Assembly: GCA_018398805.1 (NCBI GenBank)
Contig: JAGFBZ010000712.1
Span: forward strand, 1 to 64,000
Source: Hirundichthys speculiger
Taxonomy: Eukaryota; Chordata; Actinopteri; Beloniformes; Exocoetidae
DNA: 64,000 bases
Reading direction: 5' to 3'
In this document: one piece after another, positions 35,205 through 62,959 of the stretch
How the letters are laid out: every line of letters starts with the position of its first letter
How positions within the stretch are numbered: position 1 is the stretch's first letter
The notes under the pieces: model-generated
Databases searched by the model: none
Told to the model about the DNA's origin: nothing
Seen by the model: only the letters and a program-made list of their open reading frames with translations
Program-made: the position numbers and the translations under genes

Positions 35205-35394
35205 TAACTTTAGACCAGGTAAACTTCTGACTATGAAGAAAGTCATAAAAAAAATCTGTCTTTATTCAGGCATTTCACAAATAGGATTACAATAATTCTT
35301 TCTAATTGACCTAAAACAGTAAAAGTTTAGCCTGATTTAGTCAGACGGTGACGCATCTCTTCATACAGTGTTTGTAAACTCCTGGTTTCAACTG
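35205..35394 (+). mobile_element. Tc1 right end in opposite orientation
   Basis: GTAAACTTCTGACTATGAAG through to CTCCTGGTTTCAACTG (about 35379-35394) matches the 3' non-coding part and terminal repeat of the Tc1 family at 1340-1531, in + orientation. It faces the minus-strand Tc1 just to its left, giving a chimeric arrangement. Confidence 0.7.
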
Positions 35395-35934
35395 TAAATG
35401 ATTCTCTAAGACCATGGCTGATGTCTTTCCCCCTTTGCACTGTGTTAACACCTGAATGCTCCAGACCAGGAAACAAACTACTTTTTGAGGTCGTTACTCC
35501 TGCTGATACGTTCATCAAGGTCTGATCAGCTGCAGCTTCCCCTCTTAAATCCAGTAGTAGTAGTAAGGGGGTACGTTTTACTTTTTTCTTTAATTTTTCT
35601 TTAATAAATAATAGCTTGGTTGGAAAAAAAAAAGCTCTCTTGCTGATCTGAGGTTGTATTTGTCTGTGTACCAACTTGTCCAGGACACTTGATTTGTTGC
35701 ATTAATGTGAACTGAACGTTGAACTGCATGATTACGTTGTTCTTTTAAAACACACCTTAAATTAAACTGGAAATGTGGTTTATAACCTGAGCTGCAGCCG
35801 GTCTGCGGCGCCGTCAGTCGTCAGAGCGGTGCGCTGCTGCTTCCCTCTGGTTCTTCTGCACCTGCGACTGAAACCAAAAACACGGAAAACAAAAACAGAC
35901 CGTCTGTTTGGATGAGCTGCATCGCTCTCATCCC

Positions 35935-35940
35935 TTTATT
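35935..35940 (-). terminator. candidate polyadenylation signal of cnot9
   Basis: AATAAA on the minus strand, about 245 bases downstream of the cnot9 stop codon (36182-36184). A short 3' UTR ending near 35915 would fit. Conservation of the 3' UTR was not testable. Confidence 0.5.
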
Positions 35941-36171
35941 TCAACTGTTCACGTCGTCTCTGCTCGCACATGTAACAGCTCTGCAACAGTGACGTGTGAA
36001 TGAGCCACAGACCGCCGTGTTTCCACGGAAACGCAGCTGCAGCCTCGTCTTTTAAAGTCTCATAACCAAAAAAAAGAAGAGAAACGATGCCGTCTCCGGA
36101 TCTGCGATCGAAGACTCGTCGTCTGTTTGGCAGTTCCTGCTGGTGATCATCAGAGTTCATGGGGAAATGGA

Positions 36172-36181
36172 GGGGGGGGGG
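36172..36181 (-). repeat. C10 run abutting the cnot9 stop codon
   Basis: In the cnot9 mRNA the TGA stop (36182-36184) is followed immediately by ten cytosines (36172-36181 on the minus strand). The stop itself and the preceding PLPQQ codons are clear. Confidence 0.9.
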
Positions 36182-39100
36182 TCACTGCTGGGGGAGCGGT
36201 ATCCCCCGCGGGTCGGTCACCTGACCCTCCTGCAGGTTCTTCACCAGCTGGGCCAGCCAGCGTTTGGTGGTGGTGTCGTCCTTCAGGACCTGAGCGAAGG
36301 TGGTGTCTTTGAGCTGGTCGGGGAGGCACTGACGCAGAGCTTCTCTGGCTCTGAGGACACGGAGACACGAAGACACGGAGGTTAGTCACCCGCATAGTCA
36401 TGACTCATTCTGGGTGATAATCACAAAGACATGTCAACCTCCAAGAAAAATGGTGTAACTTAATGATAAAAGACATAATTCATAACATTAAGAGAATCAA
36501 GTCAAAACTTTTACCAGAACAGTGATAATAGGAGAACAAAGACGTCATTTTACAAGAATAAAACAGTTGCACCATCAAAGTCGTACTTTTACAGAGCTGT
36601 TGTTTAAAGTTCTTTGATCTTTGATTGTTATAATAGAGAAACAACAACAACACCTGTGCGAGTCCACACAGAGGTCAGTGGACATCAACTCAATCTTCCC
36701 CCTAGCGGTCAGTCAGAGAACTGCAAGTAAAGCAACTTCCCAGTTTGATTTAAACCAGACGTTGGATGGTATATGGCAGTGGTCCCCAACCCCTGGACTG
36801 CGGACCGGTACCGGGCCACGCAAGAAAAAAAAAAAAAAAAAAGCTATTTAAGTTTTATTTATATATGAGCCGGAAGAGCTTTTATTTTGAAAAATAACCG
36901 GATTCTCTCAGTAACGGTTACATCTCGGTCACTTGAGCGTGAAAATTTCACCCAGCTAGCAAAATGAGTAAAACAAGTACGACAAAGCCCCCCCCCCCAC
37001 GGTAAAATTGTCAAATGTTGACCGGTCCGCAGTTGCAAAATGGTTGAGGACCACTGGTCTAAGGGTATACATAAATACAATTATCGACTGACGGAATGAA
37101 AATAAAGTCAATTCAATAATTTTACATTGAACTGCTGTAATATTACATGAATACAATCAGAATGAGACTCAAGGAAAAGATTTTCATTTAAAAATAGACC
37201 ATTTATAGCAAGAAAAATTATACATTTGCAAGAAAAATGTTATTTCATGAGAAAAAAAAGGTCATCATACTACAGGACTGATCTCAAACTCTTATGAGAA
37301 AGTCATAATTTTACAAGATCAAAGTCGTAGCTTTAGAACAGAAGAAAAAAGTCAATTATGAGAAATAAAAATCAGAAAGTTACTTGATAAAAGTCATGCC
37401 TTTACAAGAAAAAACATTTTAGTGTTCAGAGATAAAAAAAGTCTCTGGTTGTAATTTAAATCAAGGCTTTCGTTTATGAGAAATGTCAATATTACCAGAA
37501 TAAAGGTTGTAATAAAAAATAGAAAATAGTCATAAATTTACGACGCCAAGTTGTGATATTACACGAACGTGTACATTTATGAGAACAAAATCATAATATG
37601 ATGAAGCTGCAGTTTTACGGGAAAACCCGTGATATTACGAGAAAAAGGTCAGTTTTATTTTTTTTAAAATAAGCAAAACAAAAAACACAATTGTAAGAAG
37701 TCCTGGGAATCAATTTTTTGTAGGAAAAAAATGTTTAAACTTATGAAATTAAAAAAAAAAAAAAATTTTAGAAGACAAAAAATGAGTCTTGATAAATTAC
37801 ACCGTAGTACAAGACGTTGTCATTTTTGTTGTAAATGTCATGAGAAGAAAGGAGTAATTTTGCAAGAACTAAGTTGAACCTTAAAAAAAAACAAAAAAAA
37901 CGTCTGAATTTCATGAGAATAAAGACTTGGTATTATGAGGGATAATTAAGTCAAAGGTCAAAGTTTTACATAAAATTCATAAAAGGAGAACAAAAACCAT
38001 AATTTTATGAAAATAGGTAATAATATTATGATCTTCAAGTCAGTTTAAAAAAATAAAACTTTTAAAATTGTGTGAATTTTTTAAAAAGAAAATTAATCCT
38101 CATTCTCATCACGAGAATCACAGGTTTACTTGGAGAAAACAAAGATAACTTGTCAGAAAAGTTGTAATTTTACATGGAAAAGGGCATCAATTAATGAGGA
38201 AAAGAAGTGTGAATATTACCTGTATTAAGTCACTATTTTATGAAAAATAAAAGTAATAATGATGGACGCAGAGAAGCTCGTACTTCAATTCGGGATTCAG
38301 AAAAACTGTTTTTGATCCATCAAACTGTCCCTCTGATCCTCAGTGATGTTGCTTTGAATAACAACTTAAATCAGGTGAAATTACTAATTTATTTTTATGA
38401 TATAAGTGTTGTGTCCCCCTCAAACAGTTGTTGGACCCGTCATTTTGGCGTAATAATTATTCTGAACAACTGATTTACTCGACTGAATTTTCTAAAACCA
38501 GACTGCTGTGACCACATGAAATCAATTTCTCTCTCATTCTTCTTCTATGGTAGTTTTGAATCATTTCCTGAATTCATGTCAATAGAGCAGTACTTCAATA
38601 GCAAAAGATAAACTCCCGTCTGTGATTGCTCTCCTTCTCCATTTTTTTTTCCCCTCAGGTGTGTTTTTAGTGATCCAAATACCTGGAGTTGTCAGAAAGT
38701 CGTAGGTAACATCTGACGACGTGCTTTAGCAGGCGGGCTGACGGCTCTTTGGAGAGCTGGAGGACCATCTTCCCCTGAAACGCAGGAAAGCTCGCTGAGA
38801 CCAGGAGGACACAAGAACGAGCAGGAAGTGATGTCAGAGAGGAACCTGACTCACCAGAATCATGGCGACGTGAGAGAAGCGCTCGTACGTCTGGCAGATG
38901 TACGCCAGCCCCGTGTCGTCCAGGAGGATCTTCTGCAGGATGAAGGTAGCAACCTGGAAAACAAGAACTGGACTTGAAAAAACAAGATCCGACACCGGGA
39001 CGGTTGGAAGAACGTCCGGACAGCGTACCGTTTTGGAGAGCTCGCTTCCAGACTCCATGATGCGCAGGCACAAAGGGATTATCTCTGTGGTCAGAAGGAA

Positions 39101-42016
39101 GTTGATCACTTCCTGCTCATCGGTTTTCACCAGAGCTCCTGCACAGATAAAACCCACGTTAGCCAGTCTGAAGCAGGACCCGAAGTTCTGATCCCTGGAA
39201 CCAGGGTCACTCACCTATGACCCCCAGGCTGGTGAGGCGCAGGTACTCAAACGGCCGGGTTTTGCTCACCGTGTGTAGAAAAGGGTAGAGGAAGAGAGGG
39301 ATGTGCGCAGAGAGGAAGGCTGACCTGTGGAGGACAAAAATCCAGATGTGAGCACCGCTGGTCCAGATTCTGGTCCGGGAGTCAGCACAGACCTCAGACA
39401 CTAGGGGTGTGAAAAAAAATTGATTTGGCAATATATCGCGATTTTCGGCCGCCCAATATAATATCGATTTTTCAGCTCCTAATATCAATTTTTTTTTTTA
39501 AATTGTTTAATTTTCACATTTAAATTGTTTAAAATTTAAATGTGCAAAAACACTAATAATAAACAATAAAAATGTTGTTTTGAAGCAAAGAGTTTTGACT
39601 CAATTTGTCCTCTGGATGATCAATATCTGATGAACATATACAGCAACTTGATTTTTCATCTCTACTTTTAATTTTGATATTAACTGGGTAGAATATCACA
39701 ATATATCGCGATAATATTGTATCGTGAGCCAAGTATCATGATACATATATACATGCGAGGTCCTTGCCAATACTCACCCCTATCAGACACCTGGCCACTT
39801 CATTTAAAGTTTAAATGGTTTGGTTAACTTAGCTAGCGTTTCGACGTAGTTGTTTTGTTTTCAGGCAAAAAAAGAAGTTTGATCCAGCCTATTTTGCTTT
39901 TGATTGGATGTAAATCACAAACTCTCGTGTCCTGATTGGCTACTTACACCTGTAATTTATATGAGCTGCCTCCTCCTGTCTCTTTATAAATCCGACTCTT
40001 CTTACTCAGAAAGTAGCATTTAAAATTTGGTTGGTTTCTAAACTTTGTTTCTGTAAGTTAACTCAGAGGGAATGGGTATAGTACTATTATCCAGAAATAT
40101 ACACCAGAAGGCAGCTTGACAAGCTTAAGGAATACATTTATTAGGACAACGCATACAATCCTGCAGCAAAGGAGACCAGAGACAGATTTATCTGGTCTCC
40201 TCTTACTCTTTATGTATGGAGTTTGGGTCATAATTCAATGAATAAATGAGTCTATTATTATGAAATACAGGCTTTTATTATTATGAAATATGTATCCATT
40301 ATTATGAAATGTTTCCCATTATTATGAAAAAATGTAATTATTATGAAATATATTTTTATTATTATTTAATCTTAGTTTAATGCATAATAGTTTATTTCAG
40401 AATGGCTTTTTTATCTAAGAATGAGTTTTTACATAATGGCTTCATTTTTCATAAGAATGAGCTTTTACATAATAATGACATTTTGCCACTGGGCGGGACC
40501 AGTGGTTGACCTGCACGCTCATTGGCTGATCTTTCTCCATTCTACGCTCTGACATCGACTAGTTGGTGGGGGACTCGCATCGAGCCTGTTGGCTACCTCT
40601 CGGAGTAAGTTAGAAAAGGATCCTTCTCCTGTTGCCATGCCGTCAAAATCAAGTTTTCCCTACATTTCGCGCTATGTTTCTTAGCCGATGTCAACTTTTA
40701 ACCGTAAACTGAGGTGCATTCTGCCACCTACTGCCCTGGAGTATATACATTGCACCTCTCGCCCACTATCGATATTCACTGTTCTGTTGCTTATGCCTGA
40801 ATGAAAGAGCAGCCAATCACATAAATGGCTCCGCCCTCTCTGCTGTGATTGACACACAAATCATTCTTATGAAAAACAAAATTATTATGTAAAGCTCATT
40901 CTTATGAAAAACGAAACCATCATCATAATAATGGGAAATATTTCACAATAATAAACACCTTGTATTTCATAATAATGTACTCATTTATTCATTGAATTAT
41001 GACCCAAATGGGGCTCCATATTTAAGATCAAGGTTCAATTTTAGTGACTGTGAAACATAAGGGGCAGGGATAATTAAAATACAACAAAACGCTGCTTATT
41101 ATGAGCTTTTTTTGAACGCCGCTTTGTGCAGTTTAGGGACCACAGAGAACAGCGTTTACCGAAGCTTAAGCAAACGTCGCTTTTTATGCCGTTTTATTAT
41201 TATTCACACGTCATTAATGAGCAAATTTTGACCCTTTGGGCTTGCCATACCAGACAGGCTCCTCCATCACACCACCTGTTGAGTTTCAACGTGCTGAAAG
41301 GCCACCTGGCCTGGTTACCTCGTCTCTGGGTGGGAGGCGACACACTGCAGCAGCGCGAGGGCGTTGCACACTCTGTTGGACTGGTGGGCTGTCAGGGTGG
41401 GGGGGTTGATTGACGGGTAGATGTTGACAATCTCCTGGAAACGACAGGGTGGTTAAAAACCCGGGTCAGTCGCAACACAAACCCGTCCAGCTGCTCAGAC
41501 GCCGGTGCTCACCTGCAGCAGGGCAGCGATGGTCCCGCAGGAGTGCCACAGCATGGGGGCCAGGTCCGGCACGCTCTCCCGCTTCTTGCTGAGCTCCAGG
41601 AGGGCATTCTCCCGGGTTTCTGGGCTGGACAGCTCGTTGATCCACTGGTAGATCTTCTCCCTGTCCACCTGTGCAAGTGCCGTTGTCACAGCCTGAAAGC
41701 AAGACAGGAAACTGAGGACAGAAGAAAAAAAGAGTCTCCAAATAAATAAACGTCACCTGTCAAAGCTCGAGTTAGTTAGACCGCGGAAGGATACACGCGA
41801 ATGACTACTGTTCATGCAGTTAGAGCAGAAACGGGACTAACTTACGAATAAGAAACGCGAAAAAAAACTTAAATTTATTATTTTGATATCTTAAATCAGT
41901 TGTAAGTCTGGTAGTGAACCTAAACTACACCTGTGTTCGTATTGTCCAGGTTTAGCTCACGCTAACCGCTTTCATAATCAACAGTCGTGAAAACTTACTG
42001 CTCCTGTGGCCAACAT
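36182..42016 (-). CDS. cnot9: CCR4-NOT transcription complex subunit 9 (RQCD1/CAF40), complete, 8 exons
   Basis: Armadillo-type scaffold subunit of the CCR4-NOT deadenylase. In known homologues it binds CNOT1 and offers tryptophan pockets to GW182/TNRC6, linking miRNA silencing to mRNA decay. Exons: 41999-42016, 41513-41692, 41319-41434, 39215-39324, 39029-39138, 38855-38953, 38683-38774, 36182-36350. They join in frame to 297 aa (human 299). The product starts [19 protein letters not shown] and ends [10 protein letters not shown]. Nearly the whole chain is recognisable against mammalian CNOT9, for example [60 protein letters not shown] and [20 protein letters not shown]. Differences from human include WHSC for WHSF and FLSAHIP for FLAAHIP. 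The 2.3-kb last intron is filled by a degenerate tandem array, and intron 3 carries a hAT MITE and a foldback element. Same-strand order with plcd4 matches mammals. Confidence 0.97.
36420..38240. repeat. 1.8-kb AT-rich degenerate tandem array in the last cnot9 intron
   Basis: Repeated but diverged units of about 20-25 bases, such as AGTCATAATTTTACAAGA, GAGAAAAAGGTCAGTTTTA and AAAGTCGTAGCTTT, cover most of the intron 36351-38682. A MITE (36777-37056) is inserted in it. No coding potential. Confidence 0.75.
36777..37056. mobile_element. hAT-like MITE with CAGTGGTCC termini
   Basis: CAGTGGTCCCCAACCCCTGG at 36777 pairs with GGTTGAGGACCACTG ending at 37056; GACCGGT occurs near both ends. Interior has ATG AGT AAA ACA AGT ACG near 36964 followed by a C11 run, perhaps the relic of a transposase start. 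No clear target duplication. Inserted into the tandem array. Confidence 0.65.
39402..39782. mobile_element. hAT-type MITE, copy 2, with perfect 8-bp target duplication
   Basis: Ends TAGGGGTG and CACCCCTA, 381 bp long. Flanked on both sides by TCAGACAC (39394-39401 and 39783-39790). Inner text matches 13610-14109 in inverse orientation. Located in cnot9 intron 3 about 80 bases from the exon at 39215-39324. Confidence 0.9.
40215..41020. mobile_element. foldback element with arms of about 130 bases
   Basis: GGGTCATAATTCAATGAATA in the left arm (near 40225) is inverted at about 40986-41005, and the arms continue as 'attattatgaaat' repeats (40245-40350 and 40880-40975). The unique centre (40495-40840) is GC-richer and codes for nothing recognisable. 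Located in cnot9 intron 3. Confidence 0.75.
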
Positions 42017-42409
42017 TGTGTGCAAAAGTGGGATTCAACCCTTTAAGGCCTTTCTATTAAAAAAAAAAAAAAAAAAAATGTTATAAATGTTGAGCCTTTT
42101 AGCGGCTCACTCTGCAAAAATCCAGAAGAGGTTAGACATCACTGCCAGGAACGACCGGAACCTTCTTCTTCTTCTGTGGCTGTAAAAGGTCCAGATGTTT
42201 CTCTGCTGCCACCTTCTGGTCAACGTCGTTCACTGCACCCTTAAAGATTTCAAGCGCCTCTAGTCTGGATGTGCGATGGCAGATTTCTGTTTGTTGTGTA
42301 CACATGAACATGGGTTACTTGTAATTTTTAAACTGAAGTTCCATCACAAAAAATAAAAACTTCAATATTGTGTTTTTCGTTGAAATATATCTATAAAACT
42401 CAGTTTATT

Positions 42410-43200
42410 CTTCAATATTCAAACAACAATTCTGAACTGTTCTCATGAGCAAATACTTTATTCCAAATTGAACATAAAGAATATAACAGATGTTGAAACT
42501 GAGACATTTTACCATTTTTTTTGGAAATTATCAGCTCATTTTGACTTCGATTACAGCAACACATCTCAAAAAAGTTGCAACAGGGTGATGTTTATCACCG
42601 TGTAGTGTCCCATCTTCTTCTAACAACTGCCTGTAAACATCTGGGAAGTGAGGAGACCAGTTGCTGGAGTTTTAGGGGAAGGATGTTGTTCAATTTGTCT
42701 CATTTGTCACAGTAAAGTCACAAAAAGTGACTACTACTTTGTGGATTCTAGCTGCTCAACTGTCCTGGAGCTTCATTGATGGAGTCTTTCCAGATGTTTA
42801 AGCTGCCCACCATGGACACTCACCACATACCATCAGAGATGGAGGCTTTTGAACTGTAGCTGGATGGTTCCTCTGCTCTTTAGTCTGCAGGACACAGCGC
42901 CCATGGTTTCAAAAAGAATTTCAAATTTTGATTCATCTGACCACAGAACAGTTTTCCATTTTGCCTCAGACCTTTTTAGATGCGCTTTGATCCAGAGAAG
43001 ACAGCAGAGTTTCTGGACGGTGGTCACATATGGCTTCACACCAGGATTTCTTAATTTTGCTGCTTTGATCTCTTCATTCAGCTGTCACTCTTATTGGAAA
43101 TCAGTTTTATTAACAGTTATTCATGATCATCTGTGTGTGTGTTACCTCACTGCAATTCAGTAGTATGATGATCATTTTATATGCAGTATAATTCTTGTAT
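42410..43200 (-). mobile_element. degenerate Tc1/mariner-like element
   Basis: The minus strand reads LWIKAHLKRSEAKWKTVLWS followed by DESKFEILFETMGA, a transposase segment with the catalytic-type WSDES motif. The text near 42545-42590 (CAGCAACACATCTCAAAAAA) is a non-coding part of the same fish family. Related snippets are at 49645-49860 and 62485-62670. Confidence 0.65.
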
Positions 43201-43456
43201 AATTCAATATCATTGCAGTAGCTGAAAATGATTTGACACATTTGAGCTTGCAAAGGTGATTACAAGAAAGATGGTGACGAGGGTCACTCCATATAAAGCC
43301 CCATTCATGTCGTATCCATTTCTTTCACAATCTTGATCCCGTTTTTGAACGATGGTTTGGACAAAGAAGCTCTCAGTAGAAGGACTCTCTGAAGGAAGTG
43401 TCTTGGAGCAGGTCGGACCCGCTGGCCTTTCTCCAGTGATGGCAGTCATTACTCGA

Positions 43457-43910
43457 TGTCATGGTCTGGGTCGGCCCTGACAGGCATTCTTGGGTTTTTC
43501 TTCTTTGTTTTCTTCTGTATCAAGTTGGCGTTGCCTGTCTCTCGTCTACTCTGTTTCCTGTTTAACTTTGATGGTCTGTCTTGTCGTCGTTGTATTCTGC
43601 TTTTCTTCCTTCCCCGTGTCATCCTGATTGTTTGCACCTGCCTCTTGTTTGTCCCTCTGTGTATATAAGTCTTGTCATTTCCTTTCTGTTTACTGGTCCG
43701 TCTACTTATTTTCCTGAGTGTGTTTCTCTGTGTGGATACGTTTGTTCTCCTTCCTGTCACCCCACTCGTTGTCCTGTTTCATCCTGCTGTTACCTTTTAG
43801 ATTACCGTTATGAACTCTTAGTTAAGTTTAGACTTTGTTTTTGTCAATAAATCAATCCTCTTGTAATCCTGCATTTTGGTCCTCCATTCAACACACCTAA
43901 AATCCTGACA
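43457..43910 (+). mobile_element. solo LTR of an LTR retroelement with 5-bp target duplication
   Basis: Begins TGTCATGG and ends AATCCTGACA (TG...CA). CTCGA flanks both sides (43452-43456 and 43911-43915). It has a TATA-type GTATATAAG at 43661-43669 and AATAAA at 43846-43851, so U3-R-U5 order is +. At 454 bp with no internal gag/pol nearby, it is a solo LTR left by recombination. Group (Ty3/gypsy, BEL or endogenous retrovirus) is not decided by sequence alone. Confidence 0.88.
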
Positions 43911-43994
43911 CTCGAGGAGACGAGGCCCACTTTATGTAAATTACATTCAATTTAATTAATGAACATACAAGATAGTACAGCCTTTTTTTTTTTT

Positions 43995-44110
43995 TTTCGG
44001 ACTGGAGACCTGTACAGGGTGTACATCTGCTGTTCACCCAGAGAGCGCTGGGATAGACCCCAGCAGACCCCCGTGACCCCGTACAACAATAAATGGGTAT
44101 GTTGGATGGA
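43995..44110 (+). repeat. fish SINE-tail-like repeat, third copy
   Basis: CGGACTGGAGACCTGTACAG, GAGAGCGCTGGGATAGACCC and CCCGTGACCCCGTACAAC match the family at 24880-25012. It begins right after a T17-type run (43982-43998). Confidence 0.65.
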
Positions 44111-45455
44111 GCTATAAAAAGGGAAGCAATGGGGACATTGAGTTGTTAAGAATATTAGAATGAAATTGTTCAAGAGTTTAAGGAACCTTTTCAATGCCAG
44201 ATAATGTTTAGATAGTTAAATTGAAAAAGGTTTCAGGTTTTCTCTGGTGATATTAAAACAAAACAAAGCTAACAGTGGATTTAGGTTTTCTATTTGGAGT
44301 TGTAGTTATGGTCTTTCCCAAAGATTGTGAATAAAAGAATAATATAAATACACAACATTTCTGTATTTTGAGGTCACGTTTCTCCACCAAACAACATATC
44401 TTTAAGATTTTCAAACATCTACAATGAAAAAAAGCTCATCATATTAGTTCACAAGTTAAGAGTAAAGTTTCTTCATCACTGTTACAAGATGTACAAAAGT
44501 TTTTATCACCGGATAACATTTATAAAGGAACTGGAGTTTGCAGCCATTCTCACGGGGATCCAGGATTCATCCCCGTACATTTTCCGTATTCACACAGATT
44601 TATTTCTCTCCTGTTAACAGCCCAGTTATTGCTGTCCAAACTGTGAAACAAATGTTAAATCCATTCACCCAGCACAGAAAAAAACTGTACGAACAAGGCT
44701 TTGGTTTGAAACTACCACCAGAGACTGTGTTTAGTTGTAAGTAACAAAGGCCACATTATTGATTATTAATTGCCAGGTGGTGAAAAAAATGCCTATATTT
44801 GAACTGTCAATAAATGTCAGCATGTCAGTAAATTATCTTATTTTGACTTAATGGAAATGTATCTTTGTTCTGCATTTAAACCAGCGAGGATCTCAAACAC
44901 CATAAGAGTTATATAACACTTTCTTTATTGAGTTTTTTTAAGAACATCAAATCTATAATGCACTCTAATGTCCATGTATTTTGCACATGATTTTAAATCA
45001 GTTGTTATTTTTTATATAAAAACTGAGAGAAAGAAGAAAAAAAAATAGAAGCAAATGACACATGTAAAACCAAAAACTGCCGTATCTTCTATAATAAAGT
45101 GACATGTCCCCTGAGTGAGAATCTGAGGATCTCCAACTGCAAATGGTTGGTGGGAATTTTTATTTCCAATACTAACACAATTATTTTTCTTTATTTGATG
45201 GCTCCGTAGTAGCTGCCTTTAATCCAAACAACGACAGATCAGGACTGAGCTGTTTCACAAAACCTCTGGCAGAGTTGGCTGACAAGGCTTTGGTCGAGGA
45301 ATTGGAGATATTCAGGCTTGTCTACCTTATTTTCAGTAAAATTAAACCTGTGCAGGTTTGTATTTTCCACTAATAGAGGTATTTTTCCAGTAAGACAGGA
45401 GGTGATCAGTGCTGTATGTCTGTTAGACAAACTAAGACCATCAATAGGATGGTCC

Positions 45456-45461
45456 TTTATT
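45456..45461 (-). terminator. candidate polyadenylation signal of the carm1l-like gene
   Basis: AATAAA on the minus strand about 285 bases after the TAG stop at 45744-45746. It would fit termination soon after the short C-terminus. Further AATAAA-like sites occur near 45185 and 44932. Confidence 0.3.
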
Positions 45462-45743
45462 CATCTTGGTGGAGCTCCACAGAGGGCAGAGGAAGAAATT
45501 CATTAAGTGTTAGAGCAGGATCATTAGACCTGGCGCTGATCCGTGTCCTCTGTACACTGATGTGGGGCTGGAGACCAACCGTCCTGGGACTCCACCTCCT
45601 CAGCAGTGAGGATGTTTCTAGCTGTGGAACCAGGACGAGGTCCTGCACAGTCATAGTCACACAACCACCATTTTTAGAGTTTAATTCGTAGTAAAAGCAG
45701 TTGACGTCCATTTAGGTTACAATAATACATTCTGGAACCTGAT

Positions 45744-62360
<16,617 letters not shown>

Positions 62361-62484
62361 CTGGAAACATGAAGATGAGACTCAAAGTTTAATATGAATT
62401 ATTGGTAGAATATAAACCCAAGATATTTCATGTATTTATTCTCACTTTCATTTCATTTGGTAATATACATCCATTTTTTTACAT

Positions 62485-62690
62485 TTCAGGCCTGCAACAC
62501 GTTCCAAAAAAATGTTGGAATCACAAGATAATCATTGATATGTTCTGAAACAATGTTCTTCAAAGAAAGATTGGAAGAGATTTGTATCCCAGATATCAAA
62601 GAATGTTTTGCATTAGTACAAGCCCTAAACTTGACCACATATCCAGAAGACTGGGCCAGATTCTCCATTTATTGTTGGATTTATTGTTAC
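62485..62690. repeat. mariner/Tc1-family fragment
   Basis: TTTCAGGCCTGCAACACGTT followed by CCAAAAAAATGTTGGAA is the terminal region of the same family seen at 42410-43200. A related snippet (AAAATGTTGGGACAATATAG) is at 49660. Confidence 0.5.
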
Positions 62691-62704
62691 CAATTACAAA
62701 TTAC

Positions 62705-62880
62705 CAGTTAAACAGCATGACAGCATGTCTTTAGGGTGGGAGGAAAACTGGAGAACCCACACAGACACAGGGAGAACATGCAAACTTCACACAAGGAGAC
62801 CAGCTGAACCAAGATCTAACTGACCCTTCTTGCTGTGAAGTGTCAGTGCTAACTCACTGCACTACTGTGCTGCTGCCATG
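62705..62880 (+). repeat. common fish dispersed repeat
   Basis: GTCTTTAGGGTGGGAGGAAA, ACTGGAGAACCCACACAGAC and GGGAGAACATGCAAACTTCA form the ubiquitous fish repeat with this exact order of phrases, ending in a 'CACTGCACTACTGTGCTGCT' stretch. Confidence 0.7.
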
Positions 62881-62959
62881 AGGAGTAAAGGAGAAGGAAC
62901 TGAGCAACAAGATCATAGTTGGAGCTGCTGAAGGAGAAGTAAGAGACTACAGGTAACAA

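Larger units (their letters stand above)
26815..35930. other. intergenic/5'-flank region between cnot9 and plcd4
   Basis: No coding exon with family resemblance was found. The space holds Tc1-like remnants (28850-30370, 31505-32131, 33995-35394), a long hairpin element (31354-31503), a CpG-richer block (32340-32900) and an AT-rich tandem array (33120-33560). The stretches 27000-28800 and 30420-31150 show nothing that could be named. Any untranslated plcd4 exon would lie here. Confidence 0.6.
42017..45740. other. intergenic region between the carm1l-like gene and cnot9
   Basis: Contains the presumed cnot9 promoter just right of 42016 (an A/T run at 42060-42078 and an ETS-like ACCGGAACC at 42150-42158), a mariner/Tc1 remnant, a solo LTR and a SINE-tail repeat. 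44120-45440 shows no recognisable feature apart from possible polyadenylation signals. Confidence 0.5.

Noticed and set aside
36420..38240. Possible CRISPR-like spacing of repeated words
   Set aside because: Units are degenerate, have no constant repeat with unique spacers, and occur in a fish intron.
43449..43760. 103-codon minus open frame rich in R/K/T
   Set aside because: Antisense of the solo LTR; composition is that of reversed pyrimidine-rich LTR text.
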